Below the pieces are notes generated by a model, which saw only the letters and a program-made list of their open reading frames with translations, was not told the DNA's origin and searched no databases. A DNA stretch of 64,000 bases from Alphaproteobacteria bacterium (GTDB taxonomy: Bacteria > Pseudomonadota > Alphaproteobacteria > Acetobacterales > Acetobacteraceae): contig JAFKFI010000052.1 of NCBI GenBank assembly GCA_017307285.1, positions 1 through 64,000 on the forward strand, read 5' to 3'. This document shows positions 38,567 to 47,976 of this stretch, piece after piece; position 1 is the stretch's first letter; every line of letters starts with the position of its first letter. The position numbers and the translations under genes are program-made.

Positions 38567-39619
38567 TTGCGCTCGGCAGAGGAACGGTGGGGAGGCGGGG
38601 CGATTCAGGGCTGGAGAGCCGGGTATTGCGTCCCCGTGCTGGCCTTGGCCGGCTGCGGCGGCATCCAATCGGCCACCAATCCAGGCGGCCGGGGCGCCGA
38701 TGCAATCTACGGGCTCTGGTCCGTCTTCCTTGTCGTTTGCGCTGTCGTCTGGCTGCTGGTGATGGCCGCCCTGGTTTGGGCGATGCTGCGGCGCCGCGCA
38801 CGTCACCCGATGGCGTTGGCGCCCGAGCTCGACTCCGATCCAAACACCAAACGGCGTCTGCGCCGCACCGTGGAGCTCGCCACTGTCGCCACCCTCGTCA
38901 TCCTGCTCGGCCTCACCGGCGCGACCTATGGCGTGGTCAGCAAGATTTTCCCCGTGCATCCGCGCACCGATCTGACGATCGAGCTCACCGGCCATCGCTG
39001 GTGGTGGGAAGCGCGCTACGAACTGCCGGGCACCAGCGCGTCGGTTGTCACGGCGAACGAAATCCATCTGCCGGTCGGCGCCGACGTGACATTTGTGCTG
39101 CGATCGGACGACGTGATCCACAGCCTCTGGGTGCCCAATCTCGACGGCAAGACGGACCTCATTCCAGGGCAGACGAACACGCTGACGGTGCGTGCCGACC
39201 GGCCCGCGACCTATCGCGGCCAATGCGCCGAATTCTGCGGCTTGCAGCACGCCTATATGGGGCTGTTCGTCGTCGCCGAGTCGCCGCCGAAGTTCGATCA
39301 ATGGCTGGAGACGCAGCGCCGACCCGCTCCGCCACCCGACAATCCGGACGTGCGCCACGGCCTCGACGTGTTCATGGCGAATTGCGCGAGCTGCCATCGG
39401 GTGCGCGGCACGGGGGCGACGGCGACGGTCGGCCCCGATCTCACGCATGTCGCCAGCCGTGCGACCATTGCGGCGGGGCGGCTGCCCAACACACCGGGCA
39501 ATCTCGGCGGCTGGGTCGCCGACGCGCAGCAGCAGAAGCCCGGAGTGCTGATGCCGCCGATGCGGCTGCCGCCCGCCGATTTGCAGTCCGTCCTGCACTA
39601 TCTCGGCACGCTCCGGTGA
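38567..39619 (+). CDS. coxB: Cytochrome c oxidase subunit II with fused cytochrome c (caa3 type)
   Basis: The protein has about 350 residues. A lipobox-like VLALAGC segment suggests a lipoprotein N-terminus, followed by two transmembrane helices. The cupredoxin domain contains the CuA motif CAEFCGLQHAYM (about 219-230) and the upstream ligand His in DDVIHSLW. A C-terminal class I cytochrome c has NCASCHRVRG (about 272) and an axial Met in MPPM. The start is uncertain: the frame opens with TTG at 38567, and an ATT at 38603 behind a GGGGAGG stretch would place the lipobox at a normal distance. No ATG or GTG lies in a suitable place. Confidence 0.9.
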   Translation: MRSAEERWGGGAIQGWRAGYCVPVLALAGCGGIQSATNPGGRGADAIYGLWSVFLVVCAVVWLLVMAALVWAMLRRRARHPMALAPELDSDPNTKRRLRRTVELATVATLVILLGLTGATYGVVSKIFPVHPRTDLTIELTGHRWWWEARYELPGTSASVVTANEIHLPVGADVTFVLRSDDVIHSLWVPNLDGKTDLIPGQTNTLTVRADRPATYRGQCAEFCGLQHAYMGLFVVAESPPKFDQWLETQRRPAPPPDNPDVRHGLDVFMANCASCHRVRGTGATATVGPDLTHVASRATIAAGRLPNTPGNLGGWVADAQQQKPGVLMPPMRLPPADLQSVLHYLGTLR

Positions 39620-39626
39620 GGATCGC

Positions 39627-41527
39627 ATGAGTGAGGCCAGCGCATCGATCTACACGGGCGGCGCGGAAGACTTGGCCATCTTGGCGCGTACCTGGGCGCG
39701 GCCGCCGGGCTGGATCGGTTGGCTCAGCGCGGCGGACCACAAGAGCATTGGCCGGCGCTATCTCGTGACGGCGTTCGGCTTCTTCTGCTTCGCCGGCATC
39801 CTCGCACTGCTGATGCGTCTGCAGCTGGCGCAGCCGGAAGGCCATCTGATGGGGCCGGACCGCTACAACCAGGTCTTCACGACGCACGGCATGACGATGA
39901 TGTTCCTGTTCGCCGTGCCGATGATGCAGGGCCTCGGCATCTATCTCGTGCCGCTGATGGTGGGCGCGCGCGAGATCGCATTCCCGCGCCTCAATGCCTA
40001 CAGCTATTGGCTGTTCCTCGGCGGCGGGCTGATGATCGAGGTGCCGTTCCTGCTCGATGCCGGCCCCGATGTCGGCTGGTTCGCCTACGTGCCGTGTCCT
40101 CGATCTTCTATAATCCCGCGCATCGCGCCGATGTCTGGGCGCAGATGATCACCTTCACCGAGGTCTCGTCGCTCGCCGTCGCGGTGCAGCTCATCGTTAC
40201 CATCTTCAAGCTGCGCGCGCCGGGCATGTCGCTCAACCGATTGCCGGTGTTTGCGTGGTCGCAGCTCGTCACCTCGTTCATGGTGGTGTTCGCCATGCCG
40301 GGCGTCATGATCGTGAGCTCCGCGCTGATCTCCGATCGGCTCGTCACCACGCACTTCTTCGACACCAATGCGGGCGGCGATGCGCTGCTGTTCCAGCATT
40401 TGTTCTGGTTCTTCGGCCACCCCGAGGTCTACATCATCTTCCTCCCCGCGACGGGCATGGTCTCGATGATTGTCGCGACCTTCGCGCGGCGGCCGATCTT
40501 CGGCTATCCGGCGGTGGTGACGTCGCTGGTGGCAACGGCCTTTCTCGCCTTCGGGCTGTGGGTCCACCACATGTTCGTCACCGGTATCGCCCAGCTCGGC
40601 GCGAGCTTCTTCACGGCGGCGAGCATGATGGTGGCGATCCCGAGCGGGGTGCAGATTTTCTGCTGGATCGCGACGCTGTGGGAGGGGCGGATCGTCTATC
40701 GCACGCCGCTGCTGTTCTGCCTCGGCTTCATCGTGGTGTTCGTGATCGGCGGCCTCTCCGGCGTGATGGTTGCGTCCGTGCCGATCGACACGCAGGTTCA
40801 CGATACCTATTTCGTCGTGGCGCATTTTCACTACGTGCTGATCGGCGGCGCGGTGTTCCCGTTGTTCGGCGGCTTGTATTACTGGTTTCCGAAGATCACC
40901 GGGCGGATGCTGTCCGAGCGTGCCGGGCGGTGGAATTTCTGGCTGCTGTTCGTCGGCTTCAACTTGACCTTCTTCCCGATGCACTGGCTCGGCCTCGCCG
41001 GAATGCCGCGCCGGGTCTACACCTATCCGGCGGGGCTCGGCTGGGGCGATGCGAATTTGCTCGCGACCATCGGCGCGTTCCTCATCGGCGTGAGCGTGCT
41101 GCTGTTCCTCGTCAACGTGTTGATGAGCCTGCGTCAGGGCGAGACGGCGCCGGACAACCCGTGGCACGCCGGCACGCTGGAATGGGCGACGAGCTCGCCG
41201 CCTTTCGTCTGCAACTTCCCGGAAATCCCCATCGTCCCCGGCCCCGAGCCGCTATGGGAGGAGCGGGGGGAGCGCAAGCTGGCCTACGGGCTGCGTGGGG
41301 ATGTGCGGGAGGTGCTGGTGACGCATCTCGTCGATGCCACGCCCGATCACCGCTACACCTTCCCCGACCCGTCGATTTGGCCGCTGCTCGCCGCACTTGC
41401 GACGACCGCACTGTTCATCGGCTCGATCTTCACGCCTTGGGCCATTCCGATCGGCGCGGTTCCCGTGGCGGTGACGCTGATCGGCTGGTTCTGGCCAAAG
41501 ACGCCAGCCGACGAGCCAGAGGCGTGA
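39627..41527 (+). pseudogene. ctaD: Cytochrome c oxidase subunit I, split by a one-base deletion
   Basis: The reading frame from the ATG at 39627 encodes a normal subunit I start and the haem ligand segment FTTHGMTMMF. After DVGWFAYVP (40094) the frame is lost and ends at 40148. The next frame continues the protein from SSIFYNPAHRADVWAQMITF to 41527, with HPEVYI, VHHMF and HDTYFVVAHFHYV, so all haem and CuB histidines exist. Restoring one base between 40094 and 40095 (a C giving CTG) rejoins the two parts into about 633 residues. Either the gene is inactivated or this is an assembly error; every other conserved feature is intact. Confidence 0.85.
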
Positions 41528-41529
41528 CG

Positions 41530-42132
41530 ATGCGGGTGGTGCGCGCGCTCGATGTCTCTGGGCTGCCGACCTATGCCTATGGCGCGCGCAGCCTGTTGTG
41601 GTGGGCGACGCTCGGCTTTTGCGCCATCGAGGGGACTGCCTTTGCGCTCGCGCTGATGGGCTATGTCTATCTCCGCCTCAAGGCCTCGGTCTGGCCGCCC
41701 GGCGTGCCGCCTCCGGCGCTGATCTGGGGGACGCTCAACACCGCGCTTTTGCTCGGGAGCTGCGTGCCGAACTTCCTCGCCAAGAAGGCGGCGGAGCGCG
41801 AGGAGATTCGCCCGGTGCGTATCTGGCTCTCCGTCTGCCTGCTGTTCGGCGTCGCGTTCTGCGGCGTGCGCGCGCTGGAGTTCACCGCGTTGCACACGAG
41901 CTGGGACGCCGACGCCTACGGCTCCATCGTCGTCGCGCTGCTGTTCCTGCACACCACGCATATCGCCACCGATGTCGCTGATACCTCTGTGCTCACTGCA
42001 CTGATCTTCACGCGCCAGGGGCGCGGCCGGCGGTTCGTCGATGTCAGCGAGAACGCCTTCTACTGGTATTTCGTCGTGCTGGCGTGGCTGCCGATCTACG
42101 TGATGGTCTACATCGTGCCGCGTGTGTGGTGA
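41530..42132 (+). CDS. ctaE: Cytochrome c oxidase subunit III
   Basis: This 200-residue membrane protein of the COX3 family has about five transmembrane helices, the conserved acidic residue in the first helix region (IEGTAFALALMGYVYLR) and the LHTTHIATD stretch in helix 4. It is shorter than mitochondrial COX3 (about 260), matching the five-helix form of caa3 oxidases. The ATG at 41530 begins two bases after the ctaD stop. Assembly with subunits I and II in the inner membrane is expected. Confidence 0.88.
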   Translation: MRVVRALDVSGLPTYAYGARSLLWWATLGFCAIEGTAFALALMGYVYLRLKASVWPPGVPPPALIWGTLNTALLLGSCVPNFLAKKAAEREEIRPVRIWLSVCLLFGVAFCGVRALEFTALHTSWDADAYGSIVVALLFLHTTHIATDVADTSVLTALIFTRQGRGRRFVDVSENAFYWYFVVLAWLPIYVMVYIVPRVW

Positions 42133-42509
42133 GCGGCATGGACCCGCGCGCCGCACCCGCCCCGCTTTTCATTCCCGCCGGCATGTCCTGGTTCGGCCTC
42201 GTTGCGGCCCCCGCCGCGTGGGCGCTCAACCATGTGGCCGGCTACGCGCTGGTGGGATGGGCTTGCGCCAGTGGGCAATTCTTCGCCCTCCCGCTGCTCA
42301 CCTGCGTGTTGCTGTTGGTCGCACTTGCCGGCGTGTGGCGCGCGGCGGCGGATGCGTGGCGGCTCGACTCGGCGGAGCTGACCGATGCGCGAGTGGATGG
42401 GCGTGCGCGCTTCGCCGCGCTCGCCGGGCTCGGGTTGTCCGTCCTGGTGTCCCTCGTGCTGGCCTTGGACGTGCTCGCCGAGTTCGTCATCGGGCCATGT
42501 CCACGATGA
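42129..42509 (+). CDS. Small membrane protein of the oxidase cluster
   Basis: The protein has about 126 residues and three hydrophobic segments (roughly 12-32, 42-62 and 93-118, the last before FVIGPCPR). I do not recognise the family. Small membrane proteins in this position of caa3 clusters are often oxidase accessory factors. It starts with GTG at 42129 overlapping the subunit III stop (GTGA) or the ATG at 42138, and its end overlaps the ctaG start by 13 bp, so it is clearly part of the operon. Confidence 0.65.
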   Translation: MSGMDPRAAPAPLFIPAGMSWFGLVAAPAAWALNHVAGYALVGWACASGQFFALPLLTCVLLLVALAGVWRAAADAWRLDSAELTDARVDGRARFAALAGLGLSVLVSLVLALDVLAEFVIGPCPR

Positions 42510-43399
42510 CGGCGCTGCTGATCGCGGCGGTGCTGATCGGTGGAGCCGCTGTTCCAGCCTGGGCGCATGACGCGAGCGGCACGGCTTCGGGGAGTGCTTG
42601 GCCCGAGATCGTGCTCGCGCTGTTGCTCGCCGTGGTGGTCGGTCGCTATCTCGACGGGCTGTCGAGCCTCCGCCGACGCGCGCGCGGTGGGCGCTCGCTG
42701 CTCCATTGGCGCGCGGCGTGCTTCCTCGCGGGCTGCCTGGCGTTGGCCGGCGCACTCCTTTCGCCGCTGCACGGCCTGGCCGAGCGGTTCTTCTGGGTCC
42801 ACATGATCGAGCACGAGCTGCTGATGGTGGTCGCCGCGCCGCTGCTCGTCGCCGCCCGTCCGGCTGCTGTGCTGCTTTGGAGTTTGCCGCTCGCCTGGCG
42901 AACGGGTTTGAGCGCTGGACTCGTCGGCTCCACGTTTCGCCGGCTCTGGGACGTGGCGACGCGGCCGCTGGTCGCGTGGTCGCTGCACACAGTGGCGCTG
43001 TGGTTGTGGCATCTGCCATCGCTGTTCGACGCCGCGATCGAGAATGAATTCGTCCACGCCCTCCAGCACACGACATTCCTTGCCGCCGCGATCGCCTACT
43101 GGTCCTCGCTGCTGCGCGCCCGCCACGGGCTCGCGAGCCGTGGCGCCGCGGTGTTTTCGTTGTTCGCGACCTCGATGCAGTGCGGCGTACTCGGGGCCCT
43201 GCTGGCGCTTGCCAACCGCCCGCTCTATGCCGCCTACACGCGCGCGCCGGCCCTCGATCCCGTCATCGACCAGCATTTGGCGGGGCTGGTCATGTGGGTG
43301 CCGGTGAGCATCGTCTACGGGGTTGCCGCGATCCCGCTGCTGCTCGCCTGGCTGCGCGAGGCGGACGGGCGGGTGCGCCGCTGGGAGGCCCGGCTGTAG
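42497..43399 (+). CDS. ctaG: caa3-type oxidase assembly factor CtaG (caa3_CtaG family)
   Basis: This 300-residue membrane protein has a signal-like N-terminus (ending PAWAHD) and about seven transmembrane helices. The family signature VHMIEHELLMVVAAPLL carries the conserved histidines, with further His motifs in HTVALWLWHLPSLFD and VHALQHTTFL. The family is required for formation of active caa3 oxidase, probably through copper handling. The ATG at 42497 lies inside the end of the preceding gene. The stop directly abuts the convergent VOC gene. Confidence 0.88.
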   Translation: MSTMTALLIAAVLIGGAAVPAWAHDASGTASGSAWPEIVLALLLAVVVGRYLDGLSSLRRRARGGRSLLHWRAACFLAGCLALAGALLSPLHGLAERFFWVHMIEHELLMVVAAPLLVAARPAAVLLWSLPLAWRTGLSAGLVGSTFRRLWDVATRPLVAWSLHTVALWLWHLPSLFDAAIENEFVHALQHTTFLAAAIAYWSSLLRARHGLASRGAAVFSLFATSMQCGVLGALLALANRPLYAAYTRAPALDPVIDQHLAGLVMWVPVSIVYGVAAIPLLLAWLREADGRVRRWEARL

Positions 43400-43849
43400 T
43401 CAGGGCGCCATGCCCTTGTCCGCCAGCTCCTTCTTCGCGTTCTCGTTCTTCGCGAGATGCGTGAGACCCATGCTGCGCAGGACATTGGGCGCCTTGGTGA
43501 ACTGGATGTTGTCGTAGCCGACGATCTCGACGCGGTTGCCCCACGGATCGCGGAAGTCGAGGAACGGACCCTCGATGAGCGCGACTCCGGCGGCTTCGAG
43601 CGCGCGCCGCGCTGCCTCCTTGTCCTCGACCACCAGGCCGAAATGCCGGCCGTCATCCGGTGGTTGTCTGCGGCCCTTTTGCAGCGCGATGAACTGGTCC
43701 CCGAGATCGATGAACGCCATGTTGTCGCTCTTGCCGCGCAGCTCGAACTCGAACAGCCGGCCGTAGAACGCCAGCGCCTCCTCGATGTCTCCCACCTCCA
43801 GCGCCACGTGGTTGAACCCTATGACGCGCGGCCTTGCGGATTCAGTCAT
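43400..43849 (-). CDS. VOC-superfamily (glyoxalase/dioxygenase-like) protein
   Basis: This 149-residue protein has the VOC opening IGFNHVALEVGDIEEALAFY and the C-terminal FLDFRDPWGNRVEIVGY motif. The first metal ligand His (in FNHVAL) and the last acidic ligand (Glu in VEIVGY) are present. The fold covers glyoxalases and ring-cleaving dioxygenases, and the substrate is unknown. The ATG at 43849 has an AGGAG site 6 bp upstream. It converges with ctaG and is not obviously linked to it. Confidence 0.87.
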   Translation of the reverse strand: MTESARPRVIGFNHVALEVGDIEEALAFYGRLFEFELRGKSDNMAFIDLGDQFIALQKGRRQPPDDGRHFGLVVEDKEAARRALEAAGVALIEGPFLDFRDPWGNRVEIVGYDNIQFTKAPNVLRSMGLTHLAKNENAKKELADKGMAP

Positions 43850-44051
43850 GCGAGACTCCTGTGGGGTCGCGGATGAGGTGGGGAGAACCAGCGGCCCGTG
43901 CAACTAGGTCATTGTGAGCCGGCGTGCTTCCGGCAGATGGGACCAAAGCGGGCGGCCCGCCTCACGCATGTGTATTGCAATATCGCAATCACGTCCGTTA
44001 CGATCAAGCTCCATTGCGCTAACCGGCTGACCACGTGCGGGGAGTCGACGG

Positions 44052-45982
44052 ATGGATAACTGGCTGGACCCCGTTCTTCTGCGGACGGTGTGGCACGACA
44101 AGCTGGTGTTCGTCGCTACCTTCATCATCACCTTCGCCCTGCTGTCGCTCGGGGGATTGTTCGATTCGCGCCCCGTCCCGAGTGCTCTCGCCGAGGACGG
44201 GAAGAAGCCGGGCCCCGCCAAGAAAACCTCTCGGGGGAGCGGAAAGGGCGTATGGCGTTGGTGCCAATCCGCATGGCGTTGGTGGGTATCCGCATGGCGT
44301 TGGCGCTTATCGGTGTTTCTTGCCAGCCTGACGGTCCTGATCGTCTCGGCCGCGATGGTGTACGGCCTCTTCACAACCCGCGCCGAACTCGGCTTGGACG
44401 CGTTCCTGGCCGGCCTCGGCGGCGCGTTCGGCTGCCTGCTGGCCTGGAAGATCATGGATCGCCTGCTCCCGAGGACCGGTGTGGAACCGCAGGAGCCAAT
44501 CTCGGTCCTCGCCGTCGCGGCCCTTTGCGTGCTGCTGATCGTGCTGAACTTCCCGGTGTTCCGCTACGAGTTCGCCCTGCTGCTCGACAATCTCAATCTC
44601 ACCACGCTGAAGGTGCCCAGCGTCCTCGAGATCGGTTTCGGTCAGCGCAGCGAGACCGCTCGTCAGAGCACCGTCTCATCTGGCGGAGTGCAGGCAGCCG
44701 CTGCGTCCTTTCAACGAAGCAGCGACCCCGCGCCCGGCCTCAAGGCGCTCAATGCTGATCTCCGCGGCGACCCCAAGGGTTACATGCCCGCCGACCGTCG
44801 CTACATCGAATTCTTCTATATGATGCCCGGACAATCCACCCTCGTGGATGCACAAATCGGAAGACACTACATCGAGGCCATCGATAAAGCGGAACAGCAG
44901 CTCCGCCCGATGAGGGCACTCGCGGCATGCCTTAGAGAGTATGTCGCTGCATATCCGGACTCACATATTTTGCTTATTGATATAAAACCGATAATCGCGG
45001 CGCTGTTTGATGTTCATGCCTCCGCTAAGTCGACGCAAGGGGTGCCCAAAATTGACGATGCCAGGTGGATCAATTCCGCCATCGCCGAATGGCTTGGAAA
45101 TTTCCGCAAGAGGTCCCCACTTCGCATCCGTCTGTCATCCTGCAACGACAAGAAGCTGATTAACGAAAATGGACCCGATACATCGGTGTCTTCACCCGCA
45201 GAGACATATTTCGCGCAACCATATATCGCGATCGCGCTGGCCGACCTGCTGATGACCTACGGGGCGCCCTCAAGAGCGAGGGGGCCAAAAAGAATTCATG
45301 GTTCCGACTTCGTGCCGAATCTGAGCTTGTGGCGCTGCTTTATTCCATCACTGGCGCGTCAAACGGGTCCTACAACAAATTTGTCGGACAGTACGACCAT
45401 GAGGTCGAAGAGTTCATCGAGAGCCGGGGCGTGACCTTTGCCGATCTCAAGCGGCGATGTGCAAAATTCCTCGCGGACCCCCAACACAATCCGCTCGCGG
45501 ACGCGGAGAGAAATCTCCTGTACCTTGTCTCGGGCGTGCGCAGCGACCGTGGCCGCTCCGACGTCTATTTCCTCTCGACCGAGGACGATTTCCTGAAGGT
45601 GGACAGCATATATCGTCGGGCTCTCGACCTGGCCGATATCAATAGCACCTGCCTGCCAGGCGAGGGACCGGCACAAAGCGCGCCGCCCGCCGAGTGGCAG
45701 GTGACGGCGGGACTGGTCGGGGTCGCGGCGTCGGATCGGATGAACGCACTGGCCGGATCGAGGCGTGAGCGACGACGGGTGACCGAGGTTCGGGATGAAG
45801 CGACAAAATTTCTCGCCAGCGGGGTTCAGCGGCTCACCGAACTCCGCGAGCACACCAAACCGAAGGACCTCGAATCGCCGTTTGACAAGTTTACCGTCCA
45901 AATATTCGGAACTCAGCCTTGGGATCTCTCGATCTCGCTCGGAAAATACACACTTGACCGCTTGAACAGGCTGCCACAGTAG
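44052..45982 (+). pseudogene. Membrane-anchored protein of unknown function, split by a frameshift
   Basis: The frame from 44052 encodes three to four hydrophobic segments (about 18-36, 86-107, 117-135 and 150-170), a Trp-rich linker between the first two, and then a long soluble domain. At a GGGG run (45261-45264) the frame runs out into unrelated sequence and stops at 45434. The next frame continues smoothly (GALKSEGAKKNSWFRLRAESE) to 45982. One missing G would give a single protein of about 643 residues. The soluble part shows no family I recognise. Between about 44940 and 45250 the DNA is clearly AT-richer than its surroundings, suggesting transfer. Confidence 0.65.
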
Positions 45983-46030
45983 GTTAACGTTCCGACGTCG
46001 TAAGACAAAACCTGAGGATGGACGACTGAC

Positions 46031-46120
46031 ATGAGAGTTTGGATCGCCCTTGCGTGCCTCGCGGTTTTGGCAAGCGTCGCGCTGATAGCTCCCGACGTGC
46101 TGGCGCAGACCAAGCCCTGA
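46031..46120 (+). CDS. Candidate 29-residue exported small protein
   Basis: A short ORF with ATG at 46031 encodes a positively charged start, about 20 hydrophobic residues and a signal-peptidase-like DVLAQ site, leaving only a few mature residues (TKP). A GAGGATGGA stretch lies upstream, and a perfect 13-bp hairpin follows the stop by 7 bp. It is 48 bp downstream of the frameshifted membrane gene. It could be a real small membrane or secreted peptide, or the remnant of a longer exported protein. Confidence 0.45.
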   Translation: MRVWIALACLAVLASVALIAPDVLAQTKP

Positions 46121-46127
46121 GCACGCG

Positions 46128-46159
46128 GTCCCGGGCCTGACGCCGTTCAGGCCCGGGAC
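46128..46159. terminator. Perfect 13-bp hairpin terminator between convergent genes
   Basis: GTCCCGGGCCTGA (46128-46140) and TCAGGCCCGGGAC (46147-46159) pair perfectly around a 6-nt loop, between the small ORF and the convergent GH42-like gene. There is no T-tract on either side, so it may work with Rho or as a bidirectional RNA stabiliser. Confidence 0.6.
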
Positions 46160-46179
46160 ATCCGCCACTCGACGAAAAA

Positions 46180-47976
46180 TCAGTCCGCCACCGCCACGAT
46201 GGTCGGCGCGTCCGGCTCCAGCGGGAGCCGCACCCGCTCCGTCCGCCCCAGTGCCGCGCCGGTGCGCGCATCGCTGATCGAGGCGGGGGCGGGCAGCAGG
46301 AGCGTCGCCTCGGCAAGCCCGCTGGCCCCCGCATCGCGGTGCAGCGCCACCAGTCGCCCCCCGTCGGGCTCGTCGTAGACGCGCGCCTCCACCGCCGCGC
46401 CCTCCACCCGCAGACTCGCGGGCGCCAGTTCGGCGAGCCGGCCGAGCGGGTCGCGATCGGCCGCGAGCACCCGGTGGGAGCGGCGCTTGCCGTGGCTGTC
46501 GAACTCCCCTTGCGTGCCGTCCGCGACCACCGCGCCGCCGCGCGCGATGAAGGCGGCGATGGCGGCGGCCTCGGCGTCGGACAGCGCGACGGCTTGCGGT
46601 AGAACCAGCACGCGCACGCCGTCGAGCCCGCCGGCGGCGAGCGTGTGGGGCGTGAGAAAACGCGGTGTCACTCCCCGATGCAGCAGCGTGCTCACCGCGC
46701 GATGGAAGGCCTCGCGCACCGGGCCTTCCTCCGTGAACTCGACCCTGGCGCCCCGCCGCGTCCAATCACCGCCTTCGGCGCGGCGGTCGAGCAGCCACTG
46801 CACGCGGAAGCTCGCGGGCGAGTAGAGTACCGCCACCGGCTCGCGATGCGGCGTCGCCGCGATCAGCCGCGCGCCGATCCCCGCGCGCAGCTCGCGGCAG
46901 GCGTCGAGCACGGCGTGCCATTCGGTGCCGTCGGGCAGGCTGCGCTTGTCGTCCCACAGGATGACGCCGCGCGTGCCCTGCAAGACGGCGCGCCACACCG
47001 CATGCGCGGACCGCGCCCCGCCCGCGTCCGAACCGACGCTGGTGAGCAGCACCAGGTCCGGCGCCAGGCCGCGCACCAGGTCGACATTGGCCGCGGCCTC
47101 GTAAATTTCCATCACGTCGACCGCTTGCGGCAGGCGCGTGTAGTCGTAGCCGCCCCAGCCGGGGATTTGCGAGCCCTCGATGCCGGCGAGCGCGCGCGGG
47201 TCGGCCGCGTGTACCGCGTCGGTGCCGGCGCGGATGGCGCGGGCGAAGGCCTCGTCCATCCACGCCTTGAAATCCATCCACCCGGCGACGCTGCCTTTGG
47301 CCCGCAGCGCGTCCGCCGTGGTCATCGGCGCGATGTCCTGCCACGCGGTGAAGGAGCTCTCCCATTCGGCGTTGAGCGCGTCGAGGCTCGGATAGACGCC
47401 GTGCAGCCACTCGCGGAAGCCGGCGAGCGACGCGGGGGAGAAATCGAAGTCCCAGTTGGCTGAGAGGTCGGCGATGCCCGCCTCGTCGGCGAGCGCGTAA
47501 TAGAGCGGGCGATAGGGTGCGTGGGCGCGCACCACGCGGCCGAGCCGGACGCGCACGCGGGCGAGCCAGTCGGGGTCGGAGAGGCTGGGCTCACGGATCA
47601 GCGCGGCGGGGTCGGCCGGATTGGCGCGATAGAGCTTGCGCGCCTCGGCGAAGCGCCAGTTCACCGCGCGGCCTTGGGTGAAGCGGTGGTAGGACGCATA
47701 GAAATCGGTGGCGATGTTCTCGACCAGCCAGCGCAGCCCAGCCTCACGTAATGGCGCGATGCGTGAGCCGAGCGGTGCGGGAGCGGCGTCGTTGCGGTCG
47801 GCGATTACGACGCCGGCGGTGATCCCGGCGCGGCGCATGGCCGCGTAGGCGGCCTCGTCGCGCGACTGCCAGGCGATCACCTCATAGTCGCGCCATTCCT
47901 TGCCGGCGGCTGGAGCGGCGAAGGCTGGGGCAGCGAAGGAGGCGAGCGAGGCCGCGAGCAGCGTCCGCCGCTTCAT
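46180..47976 (-). CDS. Exported glycoside hydrolase-like protein (GH42/beta-galactosidase-related)
   Basis: The 598-residue product has a signal peptide with a Lys/Arg start (KRRTLLAASLASFAAPAFA) and a catalytic-like TIM barrel containing ALADEAG, DFDFSPASLAGFREWL and YPSLDALNAEWESSFTAW, as in GH42-type enzymes. It is followed by a trimerisation-like Rossmann segment (VLVLPQAVALSDAEAAAIAAFIARGGAVVADG). Substrate and activity cannot be assigned. The in-frame extension upstream of 47976 is rejected: the ATG at 47976 begins the signal peptide and overlaps the stop of the XRE regulator (ATGA at 47973-47976). Confidence 0.78.
   Translation of the reverse strand: MKRRTLLAASLASFAAPAFAAPAAGKEWRDYEVIAWQSRDEAAYAAMRRAGITAGVVIADRNDAAPAPLGSRIAPLREAGLRWLVENIATDFYASYHRFTQGRAVNWRFAEARKLYRANPADPAALIREPSLSDPDWLARVRVRLGRVVRAHAPYRPLYYALADEAGIADLSANWDFDFSPASLAGFREWLHGVYPSLDALNAEWESSFTAWQDIAPMTTADALRAKGSVAGWMDFKAWMDEAFARAIRAGTDAVHAADPRALAGIEGSQIPGWGGYDYTRLPQAVDVMEIYEAAANVDLVRGLAPDLVLLTSVGSDAGGARSAHAVWRAVLQGTRGVILWDDKRSLPDGTEWHAVLDACRELRAGIGARLIAATPHREPVAVLYSPASFRVQWLLDRRAEGGDWTRRGARVEFTEEGPVREAFHRAVSTLLHRGVTPRFLTPHTLAAGGLDGVRVLVLPQAVALSDAEAAAIAAFIARGGAVVADGTQGEFDSHGKRRSHRVLAADRDPLGRLAELAPASLRVEGAAVEARVYDEPDGGRLVALHRDAGASGLAEATLLLPAPASISDARTGAALGRTERVRLPLEPDAPTIVAVAD

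Noticed and set aside
39719-41527. Single ORF as a complete subunit I starting at 39719
   Set aside because: The first 120 residues of that frame are non-family sequence. The true N-terminus is in the frame from 39627, which is why a frameshift is called.
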